Shown piece by piece: positions 10,061-18,351 of a DNA stretch of 59,131 nucleotides. A program made the translations under genes and the position numbers. The DNA comes from Bradyrhizobium vignae (GTDB lineage: Bacteria > Pseudomonadota > Alphaproteobacteria > Rhizobiales > Xanthobacteraceae), in assembly GCF_004114425.1 (NCBI RefSeq), contig NZ_RDQF01000048.1, positions 1 to 59,131 on the forward strand, given 5' to 3'. The stretch's first letter is position 1. Every line of letters starts with the position of its first letter. Under the pieces are notes generated by a model. That model saw nothing but the letters and a program-made list of their open reading frames with translations. It was not told where the DNA came from and made no database searches.

Positions 10061-10993
10061 GTGACCGACAAATTCATCTCCATCGAAGGCATCGCAAAGC
10101 GCTATCCCGGCGCGGGTGCCGCGATGACGACAGTGTTCGAGAACTTGTGGCTGTCGATGGCGCGCGGCGAGTTTTGTTGCGTGATCGGCCATTCCGGCTG
10201 CGGCAAGACCACGGTGCTCAACATCCTCGCCGGCCTCGATGCGCCGAGCGAAGGCGCCGTCATCGTCGACGGGCAGGCAATCTCGGGCACCAGCCTCGAC
10301 CGCGCGGTGATCTTCCAGAGCCATGCCCTTCTGCCCTGGCGCACCGTGCTCGGCAACGTCGCCTATGCCGTGAGCTCGAAATGGCGCAGCTGGGATCGCG
10401 CCAAGGTGAAAGCACATGCGCAGACCTTCATCGATCTCGTCGGGCTCACCGGCTCCGAGCACAAGCATCCGTCGGAGCTCTCGGGCGGAATGAAGCAGCG
10501 CGTCGGCATCGCGCGGGCGCTGTCGATCACGCCGAAGATGATGCTGATGGACGAGCCGTTCTCGGCGCTGGATGCGCTGACGCGCGGTACGCTGCAGGAC
10601 GAGGTGCGGCGCATTTGCCTCGAGACCGGGCAGACCGCGTTCATGATCACCCATGACGTCGACGAGGCGATCTACCTCGCCGACAAGATTTTCCTGATGA
10701 CCAACGGTCCCGGCGCGGTGCTGGCAGAGGTCGTCGAGAACCCGCTGCCCAGGGATCGCGGCCGCACCGACCTGCACCGCCATCCGCTCTACTATGCCTT
10801 GCGCAACCACATCATCGATTTCCTGGTGACGCGCAGCAAGACCTTCGCCGCCGAGACGCCGGATCACGATCCACGCAACGTGCCGATGGTGCACATCGGC
10901 AAGCCCGGGCTTTCGATCGCATCCGATGCCAGACCGGAGCCGTCACGGGAGACGTCATGGCCGGGCTTGTCGCGGCCATCCACGTCGTCCTGA
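10061..10993 (+). CDS. cynD: ABC transporter ATPase (CynD/NrtD-like) with a repeat-encoded tail
   Basis: 310 residues from a GTG start at 10061. Walker A GHSGCGKTT, signature LSGGMKQRVGIARAL, Walker B MLMDEPFSALDAL and the H-loop ITHDVDEAIYLAD are all present, so the ATPase is intact up to about residue 265. The last dozen or so residues (SWPGLSRPSTSS) are encoded by the left arm of an intergenic palindromic repeat that has run into the gene, and the stop codon lies inside that repeat. The tail is unlikely to matter for ATP hydrolysis. The protein should power the receptor/permease pair just upstream. Confidence 0.9.
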   Translation: MTDKFISIEGIAKRYPGAGAAMTTVFENLWLSMARGEFCCVIGHSGCGKTTVLNILAGLDAPSEGAVIVDGQAISGTSLDRAVIFQSHALLPWRTVLGNVAYAVSSKWRSWDRAKVKAHAQTFIDLVGLTGSEHKHPSELSGGMKQRVGIARALSITPKMMLMDEPFSALDALTRGTLQDEVRRICLETGQTAFMITHDVDEAIYLADKIFLMTNGPGAVLAEVVENPLPRDRGRTDLHRHPLYYALRNHIIDFLVTRSKTFAAETPDHDPRNVPMVHIGKPGLSIASDARPEPSRETSWPGLSRPSTSS

Positions 10994-11039
10994 GTTGCGG
11001 CCAAGAACGTGGATGCCCGGGACAAGCCCGGGCATGACG
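10953..11039. repeat. Palindromic repeat overlapping the ATPase 3' end
   Basis: A 32-base arm at 10953-10984 and its near-complement at 11008-11039 form a long hairpin (CGTCATGGCCGGGCTTG against CAAGCCCGGGCATGACG). It lies between the ATPase and cyanase genes. A diverged relative lies at about 54588-54690. Such a hairpin inside an operon could protect or end transcripts and so change cyanase output relative to the transporter. Confidence 0.85.
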
Positions 11040-11061
11040 CATAAACCAAGGAGACCCTGAC

Positions 11062-11550
11062 ATGAAACGCGAAGACCTCACCGAGAAGCTGCTCGACATC
11101 AAGCGCGAGAAGGGCTGGAGTTGGAAGTACATCTGCGAGAAGATCGGCGGCTATTCCGAGGTGCTGATCGTCGGCGCGATCATGGGCCAGATGAAGCTGA
11201 CAAAGCCGCAGGCGGCGAACGCCGGCGAACTGTTCGGCCTCTCCAAGGCCGAGACCGCCATGCTCAATGAGGTGCCGATGCGCGGCACCGGCACGCCGAT
11301 GCCGCCGACCGATCCCCTGATCTACCGCTTCTATGAGATGGTGATGGTGAACGGTCCGGCCTGGAAAGCGCTGATCGAGGAAGAATTCGGCGACGGCATC
11401 ATGTCGGCGATCGATTTCGACATGGCGCTCGAACGTGTCGCCAATCCCAAGGGCGACCGCGTCAAGATCACGATGAGCGGCAAGTTCCTGCCGTACAAAT
11501 ATTACGGCGCCAGCGGCAACGTGCCGGAGTACGGCTTCAAGGAGGACTGA
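11062..11550 (+). CDS. cynS: Cyanase (cyanate hydratase)
   Basis: 162 residues against 156 in E. coli. Cyanase converts cyanate and bicarbonate to carbamate and CO2, and carbamate breaks down to ammonia. The signature DPLIYRFYEM carries the catalytic Arg89 and Glu92, and GDGIMSAIDF carries Ser115. These match E. coli Arg96, Glu99 and Ser122 with identical spacing. The N-terminal helical domain and the C-terminal GKFLPYK strand region are complete. The gene follows the ABC transporter genes after a repeat and has a good AAGGAGA ribosome site. It overlaps the convergent neighbour by 14 bases. Together with the transporter it should let the cell use or detoxify external cyanate. Confidence 0.97.
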   Translation: MKREDLTEKLLDIKREKGWSWKYICEKIGGYSEVLIVGAIMGQMKLTKPQAANAGELFGLSKAETAMLNEVPMRGTGTPMPPTDPLIYRFYEMVMVNGPAWKALIEEEFGDGIMSAIDFDMALERVANPKGDRVKITMSGKFLPYKYYGASGNVPEYGFKED

Positions 11551-12364
11551 TCGACGCGAAAGCGTCGCGCAGCTCCTTGATAGGTGCCATCTCGCGAACA
11601 TAGGTGAAGGAGCCGTTCTCCTTCATCTCGCGTCCGCTCTTCAGGAACGCGGCCAGCGCATAGCGTGACATGGCTCCGCCGACGCTGATGCGCTTGACGC
11701 CGGCTGCCGACAATTGCGCGAGCGTCAGCGTCGGGTCGGCAAAACCCATCACGTGGTTGAACGGCTTGCCGAGCGAGGAGACGAACGTCCGGATCGTGGC
11801 GAGATCGTAAAGGCCGGGCGCATACAGGACATCGGCGCCTGCGGCCTCGAAGGCCTGCAGGCGGCGGATCGTGTCGTCGATGTCCCTGCGGCCATGCAGG
11901 AAGTTGTCGGCCCGCGCCGTCAGCGTGAACGGAATTGGCAGCGCGCGCGCCACTTCCACGGCGGCCTGGACGCGCTCGACGGCATGGGAAAAGTCGTAGA
12001 TCGGGCGATCGCGGTCGCCGCTGAAATCCTCGATCGAGCCCCCGACCGCGCCGGCCTCGGCGGCACGCCGTATCGCTTCGGCCGCGCGCTTCGGCTCGTC
12101 CGCGCCGCAATTCTCGAGGTCCACGCTGACCGGCAAGTCGGTGGCTTCGACGATCGCGCGCGCGTTGGCGAGGATGACGTCGAGACTGACGCCGCCGCTG
12201 CCGAGCGTGTTGGCCACCCCGAGGCTCGTGGTCGCCAAGGCCTCGAAGCCCATCGCCGCGAGCAGCTTGGCCGTACCGGCATCCCATGGATTGGGAATGA
12301 TGAAGGCCCCCGGTCGCGCATGCAGCGCGCGAAATGCGGTCGCCTTGTCCAATTGGCTCGTCAT
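11537..12364 (-). CDS. Isocitrate lyase / PEP mutase superfamily enzyme
   Basis: 275 residues. The (beta/alpha)8 barrel of this superfamily is seen in IIPNPWDAGTAKLL, EALATTSLGVANTLG, PVSVDLENCGAD, GAVGGSIEDFSGD and LTARADNFLHGR, with metal-binding and loop residues in the usual places. Members cleave or rearrange C-C or C-P bonds in 2-carboxy substrates such as 2-methylisocitrate, oxaloacetate or phosphonopyruvate. This one lacks the long KKCGH insert of true isocitrate lyase and its substrate is unknown. A LysR gene is divergent across about 100 bases and may control it. Its 3' end overlaps that of cynS. Confidence 0.85.
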   Translation of the reverse strand: MTSQLDKATAFRALHARPGAFIIPNPWDAGTAKLLAAMGFEALATTSLGVANTLGSGGVSLDVILANARAIVEATDLPVSVDLENCGADEPKRAAEAIRRAAEAGAVGGSIEDFSGDRDRPIYDFSHAVERVQAAVEVARALPIPFTLTARADNFLHGRRDIDDTIRRLQAFEAAGADVLYAPGLYDLATIRTFVSSLGKPFNHVMGFADPTLTLAQLSAAGVKRISVGGAMSRYALAAFLKSGREMKENGSFTYVREMAPIKELRDAFASISPP

Positions 12365-12468
12365 GGTTCACCTCCGTGCTGTCGGTCTGGACAGCCTTAG
12401 GCGCATTCTCGTCATCCGCCAAATTTGTTATTCTTTCCAGCATCATCAGCTTTTTGCATGAGGTTGGG

Positions 12469-13437
12469 ATGGACAGCGACGCCCTCAACACCTTTCTGAC
12501 CATTCATCGCAGGGGCGGGATCTCGAATGCCGCAAAATTCCTGCATCGCTCGCAGCCGGCGATTTCGCGCCGAATCGCTCTCTTGGAGCAGGAGCTCGGC
12601 GTGCCGCTGTTCGAGCGGGTGGCAGGCCGCACCCGGCTCAGCGATGCCGGGCGCGTGCTGATCCCCTATGCCGAACGCGCGGTTGCCGCCGCGCAGGACG
12701 CCGAGCAGGCGGTACGCGCATTGACCAAGCAGAATTCGGGGCCGGTTTCGCTGGCCGTGACCGGCACGCTTGCCGACGGCCGCCTCTCGACCATCATGAA
12801 GCGGTTTGTCAGGGAGAACCCGGCCGTCACACTGAGCTTGCGGACGGCGACCAGCGCCGAGGTCAGCGGTCTCATCCGGCGCGGCGAAGCCACGATCGGC
12901 CTGCGCTACAACACCGACCGCTCCGGCGACCTCGACTGCGAGTTGGTGCTGCGTGAGGCGCTGCAGGTGGTCTGTGCGCCCGATCATCCTCTGGCCGGGC
13001 GCCGCGTGAAACACCTCGCCGAGCTTCGCGGCGAACGCTGGATCGCATTCCCGGAGGCTCGCGGGCGTCGCGAGGTCGCCGCGGCGCACGTGTTCGCGCT
13101 GTTTCTCACGCAAGGGCTCGGCGACGTGGAATGGACGGCCGTGGACAGCCTGACCGCGCAGAAGCGGCTGGTGGAGTCGGGCTTTGGTCTTGCACTATTG
13201 GCGCGAAGCCATTTGGCGGAGGAACTGCGTGCCGCCTCGATCGCGACGATTGCCGTGGGCGACCTTGCCGCCGACCAGGACATCGTCCTTGTCACACGCC
13301 GCGGCGGCTTTCTGAGCGCTGCCGCAGAGCGCCTGCTCGAAACCATCCGCCGCACCTATGGCGGGCTGGATGTCTCGGCCAGGCCCAGAAAGAAATCGCC
13401 GGCGCGCAAGGACATTGCGCGCCGGCGTGTCGGCTGA
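12469..13437 (+). CDS. LysR family transcriptional regulator
   Basis: 322 residues. The N-terminal winged helix-turn-helix is clear (LNTFLTIHRRGGISNAAKFLHRSQPAISRRIALLEQELG), followed by the effector-binding domain from about residue 90 (GPVSLAVTGTLADGRL, EALQVVCAPDHPLAGR). It is divergent from the PEP-mutase-like gene, the usual layout for LysR control of a neighbour. The frame stays open upstream of 12469, but the helix-turn-helix begins right after this ATG. The C-terminal tail is basic and carries a hairpin that may serve as the terminator of the opposite gene. Confidence 0.9.
   Translation: MDSDALNTFLTIHRRGGISNAAKFLHRSQPAISRRIALLEQELGVPLFERVAGRTRLSDAGRVLIPYAERAVAAAQDAEQAVRALTKQNSGPVSLAVTGTLADGRLSTIMKRFVRENPAVTLSLRTATSAEVSGLIRRGEATIGLRYNTDRSGDLDCELVLREALQVVCAPDHPLAGRRVKHLAELRGERWIAFPEARGRREVAAAHVFALFLTQGLGDVEWTAVDSLTAQKRLVESGFGLALLARSHLAEELRAASIATIAVGDLAADQDIVLVTRRGGFLSAAAERLLETIRRTYGGLDVSARPRKKSPARKDIARRRVG
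13398..13426 (-). terminator. Probable intrinsic terminator of the zeta-subunit gene, inside the LysR 3' end
   Basis: GCCGGCGCGCAA (13398-13409) and TTGCGCGCCGGC (13415-13426) form a perfect 12-base stem with a 5-base loop. On the minus strand it is followed by GATTTCTTTCT, a T-rich tail. The leftward zeta gene ends at 13443, 17 bases before the hairpin. It lies within the last codons of the convergent LysR gene. Confidence 0.65.
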
Positions 13438-13442
13438 ATCGA

Positions 13443-13766
13443 TTATTTCCCCGCCTTCACCTCGGCGGCCGCCACCGCGAGCAGCTCGTTCATCTTGGCG
13501 CGAATCGTCTGCTCGGTGACGGCGACGTTCTTGGCGGCGAAATCGGCCGTGATCTTGCGCAGGACGTCGGCATCGCCGGCCTCCTCGAAATCGGCCGCGA
13601 CCACCTCCTTGGCATAGGCGGTGGCGGCGTCACCGGTGATGCCGAGCTCTTCGGCTGCCCACAGGCCGAGCAGCCGGTTGCGGCGGGCCTCCGCCTTGAA
13701 TTTCTGCTCCTCGTCCAGGGCGAACTTCTTCTCGAAACCTTCCTGGCGTTTGTCGAACTCGCTCAT
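13443..13766 (-). CDS. F1-ATPase zeta subunit / DUF1476 protein
   Basis: 107 residues, the usual size. The sequence MSEFDKRQEGFEKKFA, then ARRNRLLGLWAAEELG and FEEAGDADVLRKI, is typical of the DUF1476 family. This family is the alphaproteobacterial F1FO-ATPase inhibitor zeta, shown in Paracoccus to stop the rotor through its N-terminal segment. The basic N-terminus and helical make-up fit. How strong inhibition is varies by species. The gene stands alone between a LysR gene and purC. Confidence 0.88.
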   Translation of the reverse strand: MSEFDKRQEGFEKKFALDEEQKFKAEARRNRLLGLWAAEELGITGDAATAYAKEVVAADFEEAGDADVLRKITADFAAKNVAVTEQTIRAKMNELLAVAAAEVKAGK

Positions 13767-14086
13767 GCCTTTTCCAATTCCCTACTGACTGGACCCGGCG
13801 GCCCTCGTTGCGGCGACCCGGCTGCATGCCTAGATAGAGAGCAAGAATCGGCAAAACAACGAGCCGTTAAGCCGCAGGCAAGACGGTATAAGTTGGTGCC
13901 GGACGGCCGGATCGATTGTGCTGGGACAGCCAATCGGATAGGTTGCCTAAAGGTTTGGTTCCCGTTCTGTTTCCAAAGGTTATGAATGGGTTCCCGGCCG
14001 TTCACGGCAGCTCCGCTGTGGGTCGTAATCCTCGTCAACCGGAGCACACCAAATTCATGGATTTCAACAAAACACGGTACATCCCC
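13767..14086. other. Intergenic region before purC
   Basis: 320 bases separating the leftward zeta gene from purC. It should hold promoters for both genes, but I see no clear consensus boxes, repeats or RNA structures. An in-frame ATG at 14057 could extend PurC by ten residues. Confidence 0.5.
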
Positions 14087-14854
14087 ATGAGCCGTCGGCG
14101 TCGCATTTATGAAGGCAAGGCAAAGGTTCTCTACGAAGGCCCGGAGCCCGGTACCCTGATCCAGCACTTCAAGGACGACGCCACCGCGTTCAATGCCAAA
14201 AAGCATCAGGTGATCGAGGGCAAGGGTGTCCTCAACAACCGGATCTCGGAGTACCTGTTTCAGCACCTCAATGACATCGGGGTGCCGACCCATTTCATCC
14301 GCCGTCTCAATATGCGCGAGCAGTTGATTCGCGAGGTCGAGATCGTGCCGCTGGAGGTGGTGGTGCGGAACGTTGCCGCCGGCTCGCTGTCGCAGCGCCT
14401 CGGCATCGAGGAGGGCACGCAGCTGCCGCGCTCGATCATCGAATTCTACTACAAGAACGACCAGCTCAACGACCCCATGGTGTCGGAAGAGCACATCACT
14501 GCCTTCGGCTGGGCGACACCGCAGGAAATCGACGACATCATGGCGCTCGCCATCCGCGTCAACGATTTCCTCACCGGCCTCTTCCTCGGCATCGGCATCC
14601 GCCTCGTCGACTTCAAGATGGAGTGCGGGCGCCTGTTCGAGAACGAGATGATGCGGATCATCGTTGCCGACGAGATCTCGCCGGATAGCTGCCGTCTGTG
14701 GGACATCAAGTCGAACGAGAAGCTCGACAAGGACCGTTTCCGCAGGGATCTCGGCGGCCTGCTCGAGGCCTATACCGAAGTTGCAAAACGTCTCGGCATC
14801 CTCATGGAGAACGAGCGTCCGGCGGGCTCCGGCCCGGTGCTGGTGAAGAGCTGA
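14087..14854 (+). CDS. purC: Phosphoribosylaminoimidazole-succinocarboxamide synthase (SAICAR synthetase)
   Basis: 255 residues. PurC joins aspartate to CAIR using ATP in purine synthesis. Visible family segments: RRRIYEGKAKVLYEG (ATP-binding start), FKDDATAFNAKKH, GKGVLNNRISE, EVVVRNVAAGSLSQRLG, LIDFK-type LVDFKMECGR, and DEISPDSCRLWD. The start at 14087 is where family conservation begins; an in-frame ATG at 14057, ten codons upstream, has a weak GGAG and is possible. PurS follows after 13 bases, so the two are probably co-transcribed. Confidence 0.95.
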   Translation: MSRRRRIYEGKAKVLYEGPEPGTLIQHFKDDATAFNAKKHQVIEGKGVLNNRISEYLFQHLNDIGVPTHFIRRLNMREQLIREVEIVPLEVVVRNVAAGSLSQRLGIEEGTQLPRSIIEFYYKNDQLNDPMVSEEHITAFGWATPQEIDDIMALAIRVNDFLTGLFLGIGIRLVDFKMECGRLFENEMMRIIVADEISPDSCRLWDIKSNEKLDKDRFRRDLGGLLEAYTEVAKRLGILMENERPAGSGPVLVKS

Positions 14855-14867
14855 GAGAGGATTTGAC

Positions 14868-15110
14868 GTGAAGGCACGTGTTACCGTTACCCTGAAGACG
14901 GGCATCCTCGATCCACAGGGCAAGGCCATCGAAGGCGCGCTGAAGTCGCTCGGCGTCGACGGCGTCGCCAGCGTTCGCCAGGGCAAGGTGTTCGACATCG
15001 AGCTCGCCGGCGCCGACAAGGCCAAGGCGGAGGCGGCGCTGAAGGAAGCGGCCGACAAGCTGCTGGCGAATACCGTGATCGAGAATTATCGGGTCGAACT
15101 GATCGGCTAA
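14868..15110 (+). CDS. purS: Phosphoribosylformylglycinamidine synthase, PurS subunit
   Basis: 80 residues, the normal size. PurS bridges PurQ (glutaminase) and PurL (synthetase) in the three-part FGAM synthase. Features: KARVTVTLKTGILDPQGKAIEGALKSLG and VRQGKVFDIELAG. The start is GTG at 14868 with AGAGAGG upstream. In many alphaproteobacteria purQ follows directly; here a repeat and an opposite-strand CorA-like gene intervene. The stop codon TAA is the first part of the following repeat. Confidence 0.95.
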   Translation: MKARVTVTLKTGILDPQGKAIEGALKSLGVDGVASVRQGKVFDIELAGADKAKAEAALKEAADKLLANTVIENYRVELIG

Positions 15111-15206
15111 AGCGCGATGAGATTTGGATGAATCGTCATCGCGCTTTAGCTTGTTGTTTACGCATGATCTTTCCGGAAAACCGCTTCGCACTTTTCCGGA
15201 TCATGC
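15108..15206. repeat. Double-hairpin intergenic repeat after purS
   Basis: First hairpin: TAAAGCGCGATGA (15108-15120) with TCATCGCGCTTTA (15136-15148). Second hairpin: GCATGATC...CCGGAAAA (15162-15180) with TTTTCCGGATCATGC (15192-15206). It probably separates purS from what follows or stabilises its 3' end. Confidence 0.8.
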
Positions 15207-15224
15207 TTTAGGCCCGACTTGGTC

Positions 15225-15259
15225 GTAGCCCGGATTGCGCTGCGCTCCATCCGGGGTAC
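15225..15259. repeat. Short palindromic repeat, GTAGCCCGGAT type
   Basis: GTAGCCCGGATTGCGC with GCTCCATCCGGGGTAC. It is the same family as the element at 2112-2179 and lies between purS and the convergent CorA-like gene. Confidence 0.65.
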
Positions 15260-15286
15260 GAAGTTATTGCCGAGCGTTTTCGCAGC

Positions 15287-16303
15287 TCACAGCCATCCGG
15301 CGCGCCGAAAACGCCAGTAGAGCGCGCCGCACGCCGTCAGCATCACGCCGAGCAGAATGTAATAGCCGTACTCCCATTGCAGCTCCGGCATGTGCTTGAA
15401 GTTCATGCCGTAAATGCCGGCGAGTGCGGTCGGGATGGCGGTGATCGCGAGCCAGGAGGCGAGCTTCTTGGACACCGCGGTCTCGTGGGCCTGGCCGACC
15501 AGCAGGCTCGCCTCGAAGGCGAAGGCCAGCACCTCGCGCATGGAATCGATGCGCTCCTGGATGTTGCGGACATGGTCGGTGACGTCGCGGAACAGGGGCT
15601 GCATCGTCGCGCGCACCATTGACAGCTCATCGTGCTCGAGACGGCGGCAGACCTCCACCAGCGGCCCGATTGCGTTGCGAAGCCGCAACAGGTCACGCCG
15701 CAGCATGTAGAGCCGCTCGATCTGCGTCTTGGTGATCGCATGCGTGAGCACGTCGTCCTCGATCTCCTCGATCTCCTCGTGAATGCTTTCCAGCACGGGC
15801 GAGTAATTGTCGACGATGAAATCGAGGATGGCGTAGAGGATGTAGTCCTCGCCGCGCGCGAGCGCGCGCGGGCAGCTCTCGCAGCGTTCGCGCACCGGCG
15901 CGTAAGAGGTCGAGGCGCCGTGGCGCACCGAGACCAGATAGCCGTCGCCGACGAAGATGTGGGTCTCGCCGAAGGCGATCCGGCCCTCGATCAATTGCGC
16001 CGTGCGCGCGACGATGAACAGCGCCTCACCATATTGCTCGATCTTGGGCCGCTGATGGGCGTGGTTGGCGTCCTCGATGGCGAGCTCGTGCAGGTCGAAC
16101 TGCTTCTGCACCGCGCCGAGCAGCGCCATGTCAGGCTCGTGCAGCCCGATCCAGACCACGTGGCCGGGCTTGGCCCGCCAGCTCGAGGCCTCGCTGATGG
16201 CGATGTTGGCGATGCGGCGGCCATCGACATAGGCGCCGGCGGCGACGACGCCCTCGGTGGACACCGGTTCGGAACGGGATGTGGACAGCGACGCGACGTT
16301 CAT
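15287..16303 (-). CDS. CorA-family magnesium/divalent-cation transporter
   Basis: About 338 residues from the ATG at 16303; a TTG at 16321 would add six. The soluble N-terminal domain (HVVWIGLHEPD, LHELAIEDANHAHQRPKIE) and the long stalk helix (ERLYMLRRDLLRLRNAI, RNIQERIDSMREVLA) are typical. The C-terminal pair of membrane helices contains the diagnostic YGMNF motif at the pore mouth, followed by PELQW. Closest in style to the ZntB/CorA group, so Mg, Co or Zn are all possible substrates. It is on the opposite strand between purS and purQ and is unlikely to be functionally tied to purine synthesis. Confidence 0.92.
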   Translation of the reverse strand: MNVASLSTSRSEPVSTEGVVAAGAYVDGRRIANIAISEASSWRAKPGHVVWIGLHEPDMALLGAVQKQFDLHELAIEDANHAHQRPKIEQYGEALFIVARTAQLIEGRIAFGETHIFVGDGYLVSVRHGASTSYAPVRERCESCPRALARGEDYILYAILDFIVDNYSPVLESIHEEIEEIEDDVLTHAITKTQIERLYMLRRDLLRLRNAIGPLVEVCRRLEHDELSMVRATMQPLFRDVTDHVRNIQERIDSMREVLAFAFEASLLVGQAHETAVSKKLASWLAITAIPTALAGIYGMNFKHMPELQWEYGYYILLGVMLTACGALYWRFRRAGWL

Positions 16304-16468
16304 GACTTCAATCCCGGGCAATTCGAGCGGCCAAATCCGACCGGCTATGGCCTGTGTACAAAGGCGTTCCGCAACGCTAGCACTGGTAAAATTCCCGTCA
16401 AATGGTTATGTCTCTTCACGAATTGGCCCTTTGGCCAGCCCGATTCCCACCACCATCGGAACCCTGCC

Positions 16469-17170
16469 ATGAAAGCCGCCATCCTCGTCTTTCCCGGAAT
16501 CAACCGCGAGCGCGACATGGCGCGCGCATTGAGGCTGATCTCCGGCAGTGAGCCGGCGATGGTCTGGCACGCCGAGACGTCATTGCCGCCGGGCACGGAT
16601 CTCGTGGTCGTGCCCGGCGGCTTCTCCTATGGCGACTATCTGCGCTGCGGCGCTATCGCCGCGCGGGCGCCGGTGATGGATGCGGTGCGCGACTATGCGG
16701 CCAAGGGCGGGCTCGTGCTCGGTGTCTGCAACGGTTTCCAGATCCTCTGCGAATCCGGCCTTCTGCCGGGCGTGCTGATGCGCAATGCGCGGCTGAAGTT
16801 TATCTGCAGGGATGTGCATCTGCGCGTCGAGCGTTCCGATACCCCGTTCACCCGCGGTTACAACGCCGGCCAGGTGATCCGCGTGCCGGTCGCCCATGGC
16901 GAGGGCAATTACGAGGCGGACGAGGAGACCATCAAGCGGCTCGAAGGCGAGGGGCGGGTGCTCTATCGCTATTGCTCCGCCGATGGCGTGGTCGATGAGG
17001 CCGCCAACATCAACGGCGCGGCGCATTCCATCGCCGGCATCATCAACGACAAGGGCAACGTGCTCGGCATGATGCCGCATCCCGAGAACCACGTCGAAGA
17101 CATCATGGGGTGCACTGATGGCCGCGGCCTGTTCGCCGGCCTCGCCCAGCATCTGGAAAAAGCGGCGTGA
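16469..17170 (+). CDS. purQ: Phosphoribosylformylglycinamidine synthase, glutaminase subunit
   Basis: 233 residues. PurQ releases ammonia from glutamine for PurL. The class I amidotransferase triad is visible: the nucleophile Cys in LVLGVCNGFQIL, and His/Glu in MMPHPENHVE. GGFSYGDYLRCGAIAA is also characteristic. The ATG at 16469 is where the family begins, though the frame is open far upstream. Its TGA overlaps the GTG of the next gene (GTGA), so a solute receptor is translationally coupled to purQ. PurL lies 2.9 kb downstream. Confidence 0.95.
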   Translation: MKAAILVFPGINRERDMARALRLISGSEPAMVWHAETSLPPGTDLVVVPGGFSYGDYLRCGAIAARAPVMDAVRDYAAKGGLVLGVCNGFQILCESGLLPGVLMRNARLKFICRDVHLRVERSDTPFTRGYNAGQVIRVPVAHGEGNYEADEETIKRLEGEGRVLYRYCSADGVVDEAANINGAAHSIAGIINDKGNVLGMMPHPENHVEDIMGCTDGRGLFAGLAQHLEKAA

Positions 17171-18156
17171 TCTCGCTTGTGGTGAAGCGTGCTCTCGCCG
17201 CGATCGCGACGCTGGCGTTCGCGACATTTTCGATCGCGACTTGCGCATCCGCCCAGGACTATCCCAAGCGCCCGGTCACCATGATCGTGCCGTTCGCGGC
17301 CGGCGGCACCTCGGACGTGATCGCGCGCGCGGTCGCCGAGCAGATGGGCATTGCGCTCGGCCAGACCATCGTGATCGAGAACGTTGCAGGTGCCGGCGGC
17401 TCGACCGCACTGGCGCGTGCCTCCCGCGCCGAGCCCGACGGCTATACCATCGCGATCGGGAACGCCGGCACCAATGCGGCAACCTATACGATCTATCCAA
17501 AATTGCCGTTCACGCCGGAATCCTTCGTTCCGATCGCCATGGTGGCGAAGACCTTCGGCATCATCGCGCTGCGCAAGGACTTTCCGGCAAGGGACCTCAA
17601 GGAGTTCATCGCCTACGCCAAGGCCAATCCCGGCAAGATCAATCTCGGCCATGCCGGCGTCGGCTCCTCCAACTATCTGATCTGCAAGAGCTTCGTCAGC
17701 GCCGCCGGGATCGACGCGACGCTGGTCGGGTATCGCGGCGCCGCGCCCGCACTCACCGATGCCGTCGGCAGCCAGATCGACGGCGTCTGCGATGCGGCCG
17801 CCTCGGTCTCGCAGGCGATCAACGAGAAGTTGGTGAAGGGGCTGGTGGTCGGCTCGACCGTTCGCCTCGCCACGTTGCCGGAGCTGCCGACCTCGGCGGA
17901 AGCGGGCCTGCCCGAGTTCGAGGCACAGGGCTGGAACGGCCTGTTCGCGCCCAAGGGCACGCCGCCGGCCGTGATCGCCAAGCTGAATGCCGCGGCGCGC
18001 ACGGCTGTGGAAACCGACGCGGTGAAGAAGCGATTTGCCGATCTGTCGACTGTCGCACCTGACGACAACGAGCATACGCCGGAGTTGCTGCAGCAGCTCG
18101 TCACGCGCGACGTCGAGAAGTACCGGAAGATGCTGGCGGACGACGCCAAGCAATAG
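17167..18156 (+). CDS. TctC/Bug-type tripartite tricarboxylate-family receptor
   Basis: 329 residues. A signal peptide (to about residue 30, ending ASA) precedes the Bug fold: YPKRPVTMIVPFAAGGTSDVIARAVAEQMG, VIENVAGAGGS, NLGHAGVGSSNYL and LPTSAEAGLPEFEAQGWNGLFAPKGTP. These periplasmic proteins bind carboxylates for TctAB permeases or act in sensing. No tctA or tctB lies in the window, so it is an orphan receptor; Bug orphans are common in this group. It starts with GTG overlapping the purQ stop by three bases. Confidence 0.9.
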   Translation: MISLVVKRALAAIATLAFATFSIATCASAQDYPKRPVTMIVPFAAGGTSDVIARAVAEQMGIALGQTIVIENVAGAGGSTALARASRAEPDGYTIAIGNAGTNAATYTIYPKLPFTPESFVPIAMVAKTFGIIALRKDFPARDLKEFIAYAKANPGKINLGHAGVGSSNYLICKSFVSAAGIDATLVGYRGAAPALTDAVGSQIDGVCDAAASVSQAINEKLVKGLVVGSTVRLATLPELPTSAEAGLPEFEAQGWNGLFAPKGTPPAVIAKLNAAARTAVETDAVKKRFADLSTVAPDDNEHTPELLQQLVTRDVEKYRKMLADDAKQ

Positions 18157-18351
18157 CTGTGTTTGGACATCCTCTTCAACGAGCTGCTGATCCAGATGCG
18201 CCGCGCGCCATATCTGCGCAGGCCCAGCCGAATGGCTATCGATCGGGGGAAGCCGATTTCGGGGTGAGCGGAGCGGGTTCCTCGCCTCTCCCCGGCGGGG
18301 AGAGGTGAACCGAGCTATCTGCTCGCATCGATGCAACCAAATCTCATTCCA

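Noticed and set aside
15632..16468. Long upstream extension of PurQ
   Set aside because: It is antisense to the CorA-type gene and has no PurQ homology; PurQ starts at 16469.
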